A stretch of 64,000 nt of DNA. It comes from Nostoc cf. commune SO-36. GTDB taxonomy: Bacteria; Cyanobacteriota; Cyanobacteriia; Cyanobacteriales; Nostocaceae. Both the position numbers and the translations under genes were made by a program. This document shows positions 56,412-64,000 of this stretch, piece by piece (within the stretch, counting starts at the first letter, position 1; each line of letters starts with the position of its first letter). The stretch is from the NCBI RefSeq assembly GCF_023734775.1, contig NZ_AP025732.1, positions 3,230,501-3,294,500 of the forward strand, given 5' to 3'. The notes beneath the pieces are model-generated. The model was not told the DNA's origin. It did no database searches and saw only the letters and a list, made by a program, of their open reading frames with translations.

Positions 56412-56601
56412 AAAAATTAGTAATTATAAATTATGAATTGTAGAGTTTTAATCCTGGCAATTCATGATTTATAACCTTACTACTATGCAGCGATAATTTA
56501 AAGTAAAAATTTCAATTAGAAAATCAAACGCTAAAAATTGACAAATCAAATATGCTGAGAGCATAGAATTAGCATTAAATAGTTTTTAATAGGGCAAAAC
56601 A

Positions 56602-57984
56602 ATGATTACCACTGAATTATCTAACATTGGCAATATTATCCAGACTCAGCGAGATTTTTTTAAAACGGGCAAAACTAAAGATGTAAACTTTCGCATTGAA
56701 CAGCTGAAAAATCTCAAGCAAGCAATTATTGAGCATGAACAGTCGATAGTCGAGGCATTACAAGCAGATTTACATAAACCAGAAGTAGAAACTTACCTTA
56801 CAGAAATCAGTGTCATTAAGGATATTGATTACGCCATCAAACATCTTCAAAACTGGAGTAAGCCAAAAAAAGCAGCAGTTTCTTGGGATTTTTTTTCATA
56901 TTCAGCAAAAATTTATCCAGAACCATTAGGAGTTGTCTTAATTATCGGCCCTTGGAACTATCCATTTCAGTTAATTATCTCACCGTTAGTAGGTGCGATC
57001 GCAGCTGGGAATTGTGCAATTATCAAACCTTCAGAAATTGCTTCTCATACGTCTGATGTCATTGCTAAGATTATTGCCAAATATTTTGACCCTGCTTATC
57101 TTGCAGTGGTTGAAGGAGGTGTAGAAGCAAGTCAAAAACTACTGGCAGAAAAGTTTGACCATATCTTTTTTACTGGCGGCACAGCTGTCGGCAAAATCAT
57201 CATGGCAGCAGCAGCAAAATATCTCACACCAGTGACTTTAGAATTGGGTGGTAAAAGTCCTTGTATTGTAGATACTGACATTAATCTTGAACACACCGTC
57301 AAACGAATCACTTGGGGCAAATTTATTAATGCTGGACAAACTTGTATCGCACCCGACTATCTTTTAGTTAATAAAACAATCAAAAAAGATTTAATAGATG
57401 GTCTAGAAAAATCTTTAAAAGAATTTTATGGTGAGAATCCTGTAAACAGTCCTGATTATGCCCGGATTATTAGTCAAAAACACTTTGAAAGGTTGGTGAA
57501 TTTTCTCAAAGATGGAAAAGTTGTCATTGGTGGAGAAAATCAACCTTCAGAGCGTTATATTGCCCCAACACTGATTGATAATGTCTCCTTAGAAGATTCT
57601 GTAATGCAGGAAGAAATCTTTGGGCCCATTTTACCCATCATTGAATATACTGACATTGCAGAAGCGATCGCCTTGATTAACTCTAGACCTAAACCCTTGG
57701 CGTTATACTTATTTTCCCAAAACAAAAACCTACAAAATCGAGTTTTGCAGGAAACTTCATCTGGTGGAGTTTGTATTAACGACACAGTTATGCAGGTTGG
57801 TGTCTCGTCTTTGCCATTTGGTGGGGTGGGAGATAGCGGTATTGGCAACTATCACGGCAAAGCTAGTTTTGACACCTTTTCTCATCACAAAAGTGTGTTG
57901 CAAAACTCTTTCTGGCTCGATTTAAAATGGCGATACGCTCCATATCAGGGCAAATTGCCGCTAATCAAGAAACTTCTGGGATAA
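56602..57984 (+). CDS. Fatty-aldehyde-type aldehyde dehydrogenase
   Basis: A 460-residue class 3 ALDH. Motifs: IIGPWNYPFQLIISPLVGAI (cofactor), FFTGGTAVGKIIM, the general base in TLELGGKSPCIV and the catalytic Cys in GQTCIAPDYLLV. It ends LIKKLLG without a clear membrane tail. It oxidises medium/long-chain aldehydes to acids with NAD(P)+. Cyanobacterial homologues act on retinal-type or fatty aldehydes; the substrate here is not set. Confidence 0.93.
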   Translation: MITTELSNIGNIIQTQRDFFKTGKTKDVNFRIEQLKNLKQAIIEHEQSIVEALQADLHKPEVETYLTEISVIKDIDYAIKHLQNWSKPKKAAVSWDFFSYSAKIYPEPLGVVLIIGPWNYPFQLIISPLVGAIAAGNCAIIKPSEIASHTSDVIAKIIAKYFDPAYLAVVEGGVEASQKLLAEKFDHIFFTGGTAVGKIIMAAAAKYLTPVTLELGGKSPCIVDTDINLEHTVKRITWGKFINAGQTCIAPDYLLVNKTIKKDLIDGLEKSLKEFYGENPVNSPDYARIISQKHFERLVNFLKDGKVVIGGENQPSERYIAPTLIDNVSLEDSVMQEEIFGPILPIIEYTDIAEAIALINSRPKPLALYLFSQNKNLQNRVLQETSSGGVCINDTVMQVGVSSLPFGGVGDSGIGNYHGKASFDTFSHHKSVLQNSFWLDLKWRYAPYQGKLPLIKKLLG

Positions 57985-58065
57985 AAAGATTAAAGGGTAC
58001 AGGTGATAGGGTACAGCTTTTTTCTACTGTAACCTATAACCTGTAACCTATTCCCTTCTGAACTA

Positions 58066-58671
58066 TTAAAATCCAAAAGCGTTACTATAACGCTCCTCAG
58101 CCCAAGGTTCACCACGGCGATGGTAGCCATTACGCTCCCAAAAACCAAGTTCTTCAGCAGCTAAAAATTCCAAACCATTGATCCATTTAGCACTTTTCCA
58201 AGCGTACAGATGGGGTACAACTAGGCGCATCGGGCCACCATGTTCAGATGGAAGGTCTTCACCAAAGACTTTAAAAGCAAAGAAGTTTTCTTCGCGCAGA
58301 AAATCTTCTACAGAAATATTAGTAGTGTAGCCGCCATAGCAGTGTTCCATAACGTGAGCTACTTTCGGGTCTAGTTCAATCAGACCCATGAAATCTGTAA
58401 CTTTAATGCCAGTCCATTTGACATCAAGCTTAGACCAGCGCGTTACACAGTGGAAGTCTGCTGTAAATTCGTGTTGAGGTAGCGCCATAAAGTCTGACCA
58501 GCTAAAAGTGGCAGGTTTTGCCAAACCCCAAACTCGAAACTCCCATTCCTTAATGTTGACTTGGGGAGTTTCACCGTAAGTTAATACGGGAAAACCTTTA
58601 GCTAAGTGTTGCCCAGGAGGGACGCGTTCGCTCTCTTCCTTTCCTGGTTTCTGAAAAAATTTTCCTAGCAT
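58066..58671 (-). CDS. Sulfite-oxidase-like Moco oxidoreductase
   Basis: A 201-residue protein with the molybdopterin-binding fold of the sulfite oxidase family: EWEFRVWGLAKPATFSWSDF, the Mo-ligand Cys in ADFHCVTRWSKLDVKWTGI, MEHCYGGYTTNIS, and PSEHGGPMRLVVPHLYAWKS. No signal peptide or haem domain, so it differs from MsrP/YedY and from animal sulfite oxidase. The physiological substrate is unknown. Confidence 0.9.
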   Translation of the reverse strand: MLGKFFQKPGKEESERVPPGQHLAKGFPVLTYGETPQVNIKEWEFRVWGLAKPATFSWSDFMALPQHEFTADFHCVTRWSKLDVKWTGIKVTDFMGLIELDPKVAHVMEHCYGGYTTNISVEDFLREENFFAFKVFGEDLPSEHGGPMRLVVPHLYAWKSAKWINGLEFLAAEELGFWERNGYHRRGEPWAEERYSNAFGF

Positions 58672-58981
58672 AGTTAGAGAAAAATAAGTTTTCTCAAGAT
58701 GTTTACAAGCTTTTTTGCTGAGTTGCCAACAGCACTAGATGTTTGACTCTTTATGATGATTACGCGATCATTACTTAATGAATGATAGGTAATGGGTAAT
58801 GGATATTCCCAATTACTCACTACCAATTTTTTCGATTTAATGAGCTTGTGTAGAGTCTCTATGATTCATAATGCAATCAGGAAAGCTAAGAAAAAGCATC
58901 TATCCAGTGTTAAGAAGTTTGATTGGTGAATTATAGCAATCAAATCTATCGGTGCTGTTCACGCTTTTCCTGACTGGGAAA
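58672..58981. other. Intergenic region, nothing recognised
   Basis: About 310 bp between two minus-strand genes. No ORF or repeat family was supported. Confidence 0.4.
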
Positions 58982-59155
58982 TTATGATTCTTCTTCCTCT
59001 TCTTCAGCAGCTGGATATACAAATGTTGAACGTCCAGTCAAAATTGATTTGCCCAAAGACAGGGCTTTCTGAGCTTCGACGACGGCTTTGTGCCTCCAGG
59101 TAGCTCGACGTTTATCTCGTTTTGATTTTGAAGTTTTCTTCTTAGGAACAGCCAT
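58982..59155 (-). CDS. rpmF: 50S ribosomal protein L32
   Basis: The ATG at 59155 gives a 57-residue protein starting [20 protein letters not shown], the invariant L32 N-terminus. It then reads [20 protein letters not shown] and has an acidic EEEEES tail. A longer in-frame reading to 59182 adds nine residues not found in the family, so it was rejected as the start. It lacks the zinc-binding Cys pairs of some L32 forms. Confidence 0.96.
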   Translation of the reverse strand: MAVPKKKTSKSKRDKRRATWRHKAVVEAQKALSLGKSILTGRSTFVYPAAEEEEEES

Positions 59156-59268
59156 GTCAGCAGATATCGCAATTCTTGACAACCTTACTATTCTAGGCCA
59201 TCCAATGACGCGAAGGGCAACAGTAAAGGCAATTAATGAATTGCCCTTACTGAAAATTAGAGCTTCGG

Positions 59269-59736
59269 CTATTTTTTGGGTAATTCCTGGCTATTTTCCA
59301 AGAAAAGTAACGATCGCGCAGTTTTGTAATAGGTTGCCCAATTTTGAGCATCGGGACGCGATCGCCATTGGGGACGGCTGACATCCAATGTCAGGACTGG
59401 TGCGATCGCTCCATAATTTTGTACGGATACAATTATTGAAACATCTGTCACCAAGATATCTTGGTCGAAGCTCCTTTGAGCAGCTGCCCTAGCCGCCGCT
59501 TCCGCTCTCCTGAGAACGGTTTCATAGTTTTCTTCCGGCAGACGGTCAATAGCTAGATCAACTCTAGCGGTGTAAGCTCGCACAACCTGCGGTGCGAGCG
59601 CTTCCATCAAAAACCACGCAGGAACAGTAGATATGAGCAAAACTACTAAAGGAATTATCCGGATTCTTCTGGCAATTTGGCTAATAACTGAAAAGGGAGT
59701 GATCGATGATGGTAGGTGAGCAGAAATCTTGCTCAT
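59269..59736 (-). CDS. Small membrane-anchored cyanobacterial protein
   Basis: A 155-residue protein with one membrane segment ([20 protein letters not shown], about residues 27-46) and a short cytoplasmic N-terminus. A soluble domain follows ([60 protein letters not shown]). No family recognised. It is the gene before the pseudo-orthocaspase, divergent from it by 200 bp. Confidence 0.68.
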   Translation of the reverse strand: MSKISAHLPSSITPFSVISQIARRIRIIPLVVLLISTVPAWFLMEALAPQVVRAYTARVDLAIDRLPEENYETVLRRAEAAARAAAQRSFDQDILVTDVSIIVSVQNYGAIAPVLTLDVSRPQWRSRPDAQNWATYYKTARSLLFLENSQELPKK

Positions 59737-59937
59737 GACCTTCTATCTCCTTAGTGATGATCTTTATATTGAAATTAGGTAAAAGGTATTTTCCGGTCTA
59801 TAAGCGTAATAAAAATTACATTCTAACTTAAGATTCGCATAGAATCACCTAGACTATAAGACATAGGTTAGCTTTGTTTTTTTGGCAAAGCCAACCGCAA
59901 TTTTAAGACCAGCAAACAATAACTGACAAATAGCGGG

Positions 59938-61803
59938 ATGGCAAATTACTGGGCGATCGCGATTGGCATCAATCAATATCAGTTATTTCAACCTTTAAGT
60001 TTTGCCCAAGCAGATGCTGAGGCACTAGAAGATTTTTTGGTGGCAGAGGCAGGTTTTGTTCCCAACCACCGTCTAGTCATGACAGATACTTCGCCGCCGA
60101 TTGGGAATAGGTCAACTTACCCGACGAAGGAAAATATTTTGCTGCTACTTGAGGATTTAGCAGCAACAAGTTGGCAACCGGAAGACTATCTGTGGTTATT
60201 CTTTAGCGGTTATGGAGTCAACTACAAGGGCAAAGATTATTTAATGCCAGTAGAGGGCAACCCCGAACTAGTACAAGAGACTGGCATAGAATTGCGATCG
60301 CTAATGCAAAGTCTCCAACTTGCTGACTTGAATGTATTGCTACTACTCGATATCAACCGCGCTTTTGGCACTCAAGCGGATGCTCCCGTTGGTGAAGAAA
60401 CAATAGAATTAGCCCAAGAACTACAACTTGCGACAATTCTTTCTTGTCAACCAGAACAATTTTCCCACGAAAGTAGCGAATTAGGTCACGGATTCTTTAC
60501 AGCAGCTTTGTTAGAAGCTTTACGTTCTGGCAATGGCAACAACTTGGCAGATTTAGAAAGCTACCTAAGCTTGATCGTGCCAAAATTATGTCACCATCAC
60601 TGGCGTCCTATCCAAAACCCTGCCACGATCATCCCATCAAGGCAGCAAGTAATCTTGCCAAAATTGGCAATGGAAAGTGATTTTCAATCAGAAGCGGTGA
60701 TTTATCCCGAAGAATCTTTTGCTGTTGCCCTTGCAGCTCCTCCCCTCGACGATTACCCTAAAACTTCAGCAGAACGAGGTAAATGGGGAGAGGCTAATGT
60801 GAAATCCTCCCAACAGGTGAAGGCCCAAAAAGTGCAGCAAGGGAGCGGCATAATCTCGCAGCCAATGGCGGAAACTTCTTTGGGAGCGAATACCAGAGGA
60901 AGATTTATTCCCAATTCCTCCAAAGGTTATATCTCTCGATTGCCATCAAATCAGCCAAGCCTCCCTTTTTGGAAACAGTTTATCTTGTGGGGCGGAGGCA
61001 GCTTACTGGTAGCAGGTTTAATCGCTGTAGTTTTTCTGCGTAATCAAGAAACTTTTAGAATTAAGCAAATATCAAGTACATCACCTAATGCTACTGTTAG
61101 CGATCGCCAGATTGTCGAGAATTTACCAAGCAATCGCACTCCAACAGTTAGACTCAAAAACCAATCTAGCGCCCAAATAAACTCTAGTTCCGAGTCGAAA
61201 AAGCGGAATCAAGCAGTATTAGACTTGGCAAAAATGTCGCTCAGACAAACTCAGGCTAGCGATTTGAGCATGGCGATCGCAACAGCCCGGAAAATTCGAC
61301 CCGGTGAACCACTGTACGAACAAGCTCAGGAGAATATTAAGATTTGGAGCCAGATGATTTTAGATTTAGCAGAAGGTCGTGCTAAACAAAGACAGTATGC
61401 TAGCGCTATTGCCGCCGCTCGATTAATCACCAAAGATGAGGCTCCTTATGCAAAAGCACAAGCAGCAATTAACCTGTGGCGGTTAGAGGGCAAGCAGTAT
61501 GTGAGTAACAAAACTCTTTTAGATGCAGCTAATGCCTTAATTAAGCCTGGACAGGCATCTACCTACAATCGAGCGATCGAAGTTGCCAAGAAAGTGCCAG
61601 CAGGTGAACCAGGCTTTGATAGTGCCCAAAAGTCGATCAATAAATGGAGTGAGAAAATTTTAGACTTGGCAAAGCGTCGCGCCGCCGAGGGAGAACGTAA
61701 TGCCGCAATTGCCACCGCAGCTTTAGTGCCAGAGGAGACAACAGCCTACGAAGATGCTCAGGATGCGATTCAAAAATGGCAAAAGAATATAGTAAAAAAA
61801 TAG
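59938..61803 (+). CDS. Pseudo-orthocaspase (caspase fold without His/Cys) with TM and repeats
   Basis: A 621-residue protein. Residues about 1-235 are a p20 caspase fold: NYWAIAIGINQYQLFQPLSF, then LFFSGYGVNYKGKDYLMPVE, where the catalytic His of the usual FSGHG is Tyr. LLLLDINRAFG follows, where the Cys of DCCHS is Asn. A disordered linker leads to a TM helix (FILWGGGSLLVAGLIAVVFL, about 350-369) and three or more alpha-helical repeats (AIATARKIRPGEPLYEQAQE; AIAAARLITKDEAPYAKAQA; AIEVAKKVPAGEPGFDSAQK). It is probably catalytically dead, perhaps an adaptor. Inactive YS/YN orthocaspases are known in cyanobacteria. Confidence 0.85.
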   Translation: MANYWAIAIGINQYQLFQPLSFAQADAEALEDFLVAEAGFVPNHRLVMTDTSPPIGNRSTYPTKENILLLLEDLAATSWQPEDYLWLFFSGYGVNYKGKDYLMPVEGNPELVQETGIELRSLMQSLQLADLNVLLLLDINRAFGTQADAPVGEETIELAQELQLATILSCQPEQFSHESSELGHGFFTAALLEALRSGNGNNLADLESYLSLIVPKLCHHHWRPIQNPATIIPSRQQVILPKLAMESDFQSEAVIYPEESFAVALAAPPLDDYPKTSAERGKWGEANVKSSQQVKAQKVQQGSGIISQPMAETSLGANTRGRFIPNSSKGYISRLPSNQPSLPFWKQFILWGGGSLLVAGLIAVVFLRNQETFRIKQISSTSPNATVSDRQIVENLPSNRTPTVRLKNQSSAQINSSSESKKRNQAVLDLAKMSLRQTQASDLSMAIATARKIRPGEPLYEQAQENIKIWSQMILDLAEGRAKQRQYASAIAAARLITKDEAPYAKAQAAINLWRLEGKQYVSNKTLLDAANALIKPGQASTYNRAIEVAKKVPAGEPGFDSAQKSINKWSEKILDLAKRRAAEGERNAAIATAALVPEETTAYEDAQDAIQKWQKNIVKK

Positions 61804-61811
61804 TAAAAGAA

Positions 61812-61882
61812 TAGCTAGGAGTTAGGAGTTAGGAGTTATATTATTGATCCCCAGCCTATTACTCCTTACTCATAACTTTTCT
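61812..61882. repeat. GGAGTTA heptamer repeat
   Basis: TAGGAGTTAGGAGTTAGGAGTTA (three tandem heptamers) with inverted partners ATTACTCCTTACTCATAAC. Matches the repeats at 35362-35430 and in menC. It lies between the orthocaspase and the convergent Mo-nitro_C gene. Confidence 0.75.
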
Positions 61883-61914
61883 TTCAGCACTGGCTTAATG
61901 CTGCGCTAAAAGCA

Positions 61915-62292
61915 TTAGCAGTACTGCGATACATCTTCGCCACATTCGTCGGCTAGATAGCACAAAGCTCGGAAACGTAAACTAACCACTTCTTCATATA
62001 AGGGGTTGAGCTTGCACATCGGTGGGATGTGAAACAAAGTCTTGCCAAATAATTTGACATCGCGCTCAAAGGGGCACTGAGATGGAATCAGTTTGCACAA
62101 ACGATGAGCTAGTTGGCGATCGCGGACTTGAATGTTTTCTACCCGTTGCCGTAGGGGTTGGAGAATATCCCAATAAGGCTTGGAAATAGAACGGTTTAGC
62201 TGGGTTGCTTTATGGTCACTTGTCTCTGCTTGATTGATTAATACCCAGCTTGCCAGAAAAATCTTTTTTGTGGTATTGTCGAACACCTTCAT
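61915..62292 (-). CDS. Mo-dependent nitrogenase C-terminal-domain protein
   Basis: A 125-residue protein containing the Mo-nitro_C domain (PF06967 type): PLRQRVENIQVRDRQLAHRL, then SQCPFERDVKLFGKTLFHIP, PMCKLNPLYEEVVSLRFRAL and CYLADECGEDVSQYC. These small cyanobacterial proteins have several conserved Cys. Despite the name, a direct role in nitrogenase has not been shown, but the family is enriched in diazotrophic filamentous species. Confidence 0.87.
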   Translation of the reverse strand: MKVFDNTTKKIFLASWVLINQAETSDHKATQLNRSISKPYWDILQPLRQRVENIQVRDRQLAHRLCKLIPSQCPFERDVKLFGKTLFHIPPMCKLNPLYEEVVSLRFRALCYLADECGEDVSQYC

Positions 62293-62858
62293 GCTTAACC
62301 CTCTGTGTTATTGAGGCTATTCATCTTTTTGATGAATATATACAACGTGGCAACGAAGTTTCCCGGAAGAATAGCGTTCTGACTGCGATATAATGTAATA
62401 CCTTATTAGCCACTTAAGTCAGAACCTACTTTATTACTACGTCAAGTTAATCGCAAATTTCTGGGGATCGGTAGTGTAATATTACGATCTTGTTCATAAC
62501 TTGACACAGTTTAAATTTTAATAAAGACATCCTTCATTGGATAGGTTTTAGTGTAACATTTACAGAACTTAATATAAGGTTTTTCTAGAACTATTTTTTC
62601 TAAGTATAAATATCAGTAATATCCTAGAAGACATTTTTCCTCTCCGTGTTCCCACTTTCTCACATAAAAGTGTGTTGTTCGTTGTTGGCTGAATGCTGTT
62701 AAAACAAAGAGAATTAACAATTCAAAATTGTACCCTTACAGCGAAGCAAGCTACGTGCAGCGTCTTGTAGAGAAGCGAGTTTCAGACCTTGATTGAAACT
62801 GAAGTGTGAGGCTACCCTAACAAAGCGTAACTCTGTAGGCTAATCAGGCTAAATATTA
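62293..62858. other. Intergenic region with a Nostoc repeat
   Basis: About 565 bp without a supported gene. It contains GCGAAGCAAGCTACGTGCAGCGTCTTGTAGAGAAGCGAG (about 62741-62779), a repeat family common in Nostoc genomes. Confidence 0.5.
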
Positions 62859-64000
62859 GTGATTTTTCTCCAATTTGGAATTTATAGCATCTTAGGGCTA
62901 ACTTATCTAGGGTTAGCATTGGGCTACATTCCTGGTTTACGGATGAACCGCGCCACCATTGCTTTGGTCGGTTCTGCCTTTTTAATTGCTTTAGGTGTTC
63001 TGAATTTACAGGAGGCATGGCAGGCCATTGATGCCAATACCATCGTGTTTCTATTGAGCATGATGGTAGTTAATGCCAATCTATCTTATGCAGGGTTTTT
63101 TCGGCGATCGCTTTCAGTGATATTGAGTATCACTCGCAGTCCTTTAGGTTTGTTGATTGCTTTAACTTTTGGCAGTGGTATTCTTTCGGCCTTTTTTCTC
63201 AATGACACTCTGGCGCTAGTTTTTACACCATTAACCTTGAGTTTGACTCAAGCTTTGGGTTTAAATCCGATACCTTATTTACTAGCGATCGCAGGTGCAA
63301 CTAATATCGGATCGGTAGCAACTTTGAGCGGTAATCCCCAAAATATCCTAATTGGCTCTTTTTCAGGCATCTCCTATCTAGATTTTTTGCGTGTATTGGC
63401 CCCAGTTACCCTAGTAGGTTTGGTAATTCAAGTAATATTACTGTTGCTACTTTACCCAGATGTCCGCTCAGTCAAACCTTGCCAACAGGTAACAGTTGGC
63501 AACCAACGGATTTTTAAACCCTTATTTAAAAAAACATTAGTCATCACAATTGGGTTACTAATTGCATTTACTGTCGGTTTACCGTTAGGAGAGTCTGCTT
63601 TAGTTGCTGCTAGCTTGCTGCTAATCACTCGGCGGATTAAACCGCAACGGATTTTGCAAAAGATCGATTGGAATCTGCTGGTAATGTTTTCTGGATTGTT
63701 TATCCTGACACGAGTCACGCAAAAGTTGAATTTACTCCAGCCATTTACCCATGCAATCAACTCTGCTGCGAGTTTTTTGGGTGTAACTGTTGTTTTATCT
63801 AACTTAATTTCTAATGTGCCTGCTGTACTTCTGCTGCATCCCCTGGTTCCTCCAGGTGACAGTAAGTATTGGCTATTGTTGGCAGCCGGCTCAACTTTGG
63901 CAGGTAATCTAACTTTGTTTGGTTCAGTTGCAAATTTGATAGTTGTAGAAGCTGCTGCTGATTTAGGCTACAAGCTAACTTTTTGGGAACATCTGCGTTT
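62859..64000 (+). CDS. SLC13/ArsB-type permease, N-terminal part (runs off window)
   Basis: From GTG 62859 the frame is open to the window end (about 380 codons). Starts M(V)IFLQFGIYSILGLTY; about ten hydrophobic segments. Ion-transporter-superfamily signatures: FLNDTLALVFTPLTL, then GATNIGSVATLSGNPQNILI and TLAGNLTLFGSVANLIVVEA. The Asn/Gly-rich repeats form the two substrate hairpins. It may carry dicarboxylate, sulfate or arsenite; the substrate is not set by sequence. The C-terminus is missing. Confidence 0.85.
   Translation, partial: MIFLQFGIYSILGLTYLGLALGYIPGLRMNRATIALVGSAFLIALGVLNLQEAWQAIDANTIVFLLSMMVVNANLSYAGFFRRSLSVILSITRSPLGLLIALTFGSGILSAFFLNDTLALVFTPLTLSLTQALGLNPIPYLLAIAGATNIGSVATLSGNPQNILIGSFSGISYLDFLRVLAPVTLVGLVIQVILLLLLYPDVRSVKPCQQVTVGNQRIFKPLFKKTLVITIGLLIAFTVGLPLGESALVAASLLLITRRIKPQRILQKIDWNLLVMFSGLFILTRVTQKLNLLQPFTHAINSAASFLGVTVVLSNLISNVPAVLLLHPLVPPGDSKYWLLLAAGSTLAGNLTLFGSVANLIVVEAAADLGYKLTFWEHLR

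Noticed and set aside
61812-61882. Possible CRISPR from GGAGTTA repeats
   Set aside because: Heptamers are contiguous with no spacers and no cas genes are present.
61915-62292. A nitrogenase structural gene
   Set aside because: Only the Mo-nitro_C domain is present; no NifD, NifK or NifH motifs.

Overview
The window comes from a filamentous, probably nitrogen-fixing cyanobacterium of the Nostoc/Anabaena type. The evidence is the very frequent HIP1 octamer (gcgatcgc), the phylloquinone (men) gene order, a groESL operon with a CIRCE operator, a Mo-nitrogenase C-terminal-domain protein, a ferredoxin-type sulfite reductase, orthocaspase-like and PF14516-type ATPase proteins, and many short intergenic repeat families (GGAGTTA-type heptamers, 'ctctgcg' runs, 'acaaatgac' runs) typical of Nostocales. 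The species cannot be named from sequence alone.

Layout. 1-5.2 kb: phylloquinone genes menF (partial), menA, menC, menE and a DHNA-CoA-thioesterase-like gene. 5.2-11.4 kb: a VapBC pair, a HerA-NurA pair with a small HTH-like gene, and an intact-looking IS630 element. 11.5-16.8 kb: four tRNAs (Ser, Tyr, Thr, Arg), a phosphoesterase, nadA, and between the last tRNAs a type II restriction-modification pair plus a frameshifted homing-type endonuclease. 17-31 kb: mostly ordinary chromosomal genes (cutA, an ADP-ribosylglycohydrolase, an outer-membrane-like protein, sulfite reductase, rsmE, a lipase, a VOC protein, a phytyl-phosphate-kinase-like protein), with one MITE. 31-34.5 kb: a PpiC plus peptidase-like ABC exporter pair. 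35-40 kb: a broken NIL-domain gene, a NarL-type response regulator, a ferredoxin-fold protein, groES/groEL and a broken Rpn-type nuclease. 40-44.4 kb: an orphan ParA, methyltransferase remnants, and a damaged radical-SAM / Rsm22-like pair. 44.4-50.1 kb: ureDABC, a second PIN toxin-antitoxin pair and an IS1182/IS5-like element. 50.4-54.9 kb: a conflict-type system (trypsin-co-occurring protein, then trypsin-TIR-ATPase-ATPase-TM-coiled coil-TPR). 55-64 kb: a hybrid kinase, aldehyde dehydrogenase, sulfite-oxidase-like protein, L32, a pseudo-orthocaspase, a Mo-nitro_C protein and a partial SLC13-like permease.

Two themes stand out. First, many genes carry one small lesion, with homologous peptide continuing in another frame or beyond a stop: sulfite reductase, the conflict protein (twice, once by a 7-bp tandem duplication), a radical-SAM gene and its partner, an Rpn nuclease, a NIL-domain gene and an endonuclease. 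Either the genome is decaying or the assembly has indel errors; the 7-bp duplication and the multiply broken NIL gene favour real mutation in at least those cases. Second, the short repeats that normally sit between genes have entered coding sequence in frame at least five times (menC, menE, the thioesterase, rsmE, the phytyl-phosphate-kinase-like gene).

The best candidate for a notable system is the trypsin/TIR/dual-ATPase locus at 50.4-54.9 kb. Its reading frame may be set by a heptanucleotide repeat. Its architecture fits NTP-dependent conflict systems known from multicellular bacteria, though this exact arrangement would need database comparison.
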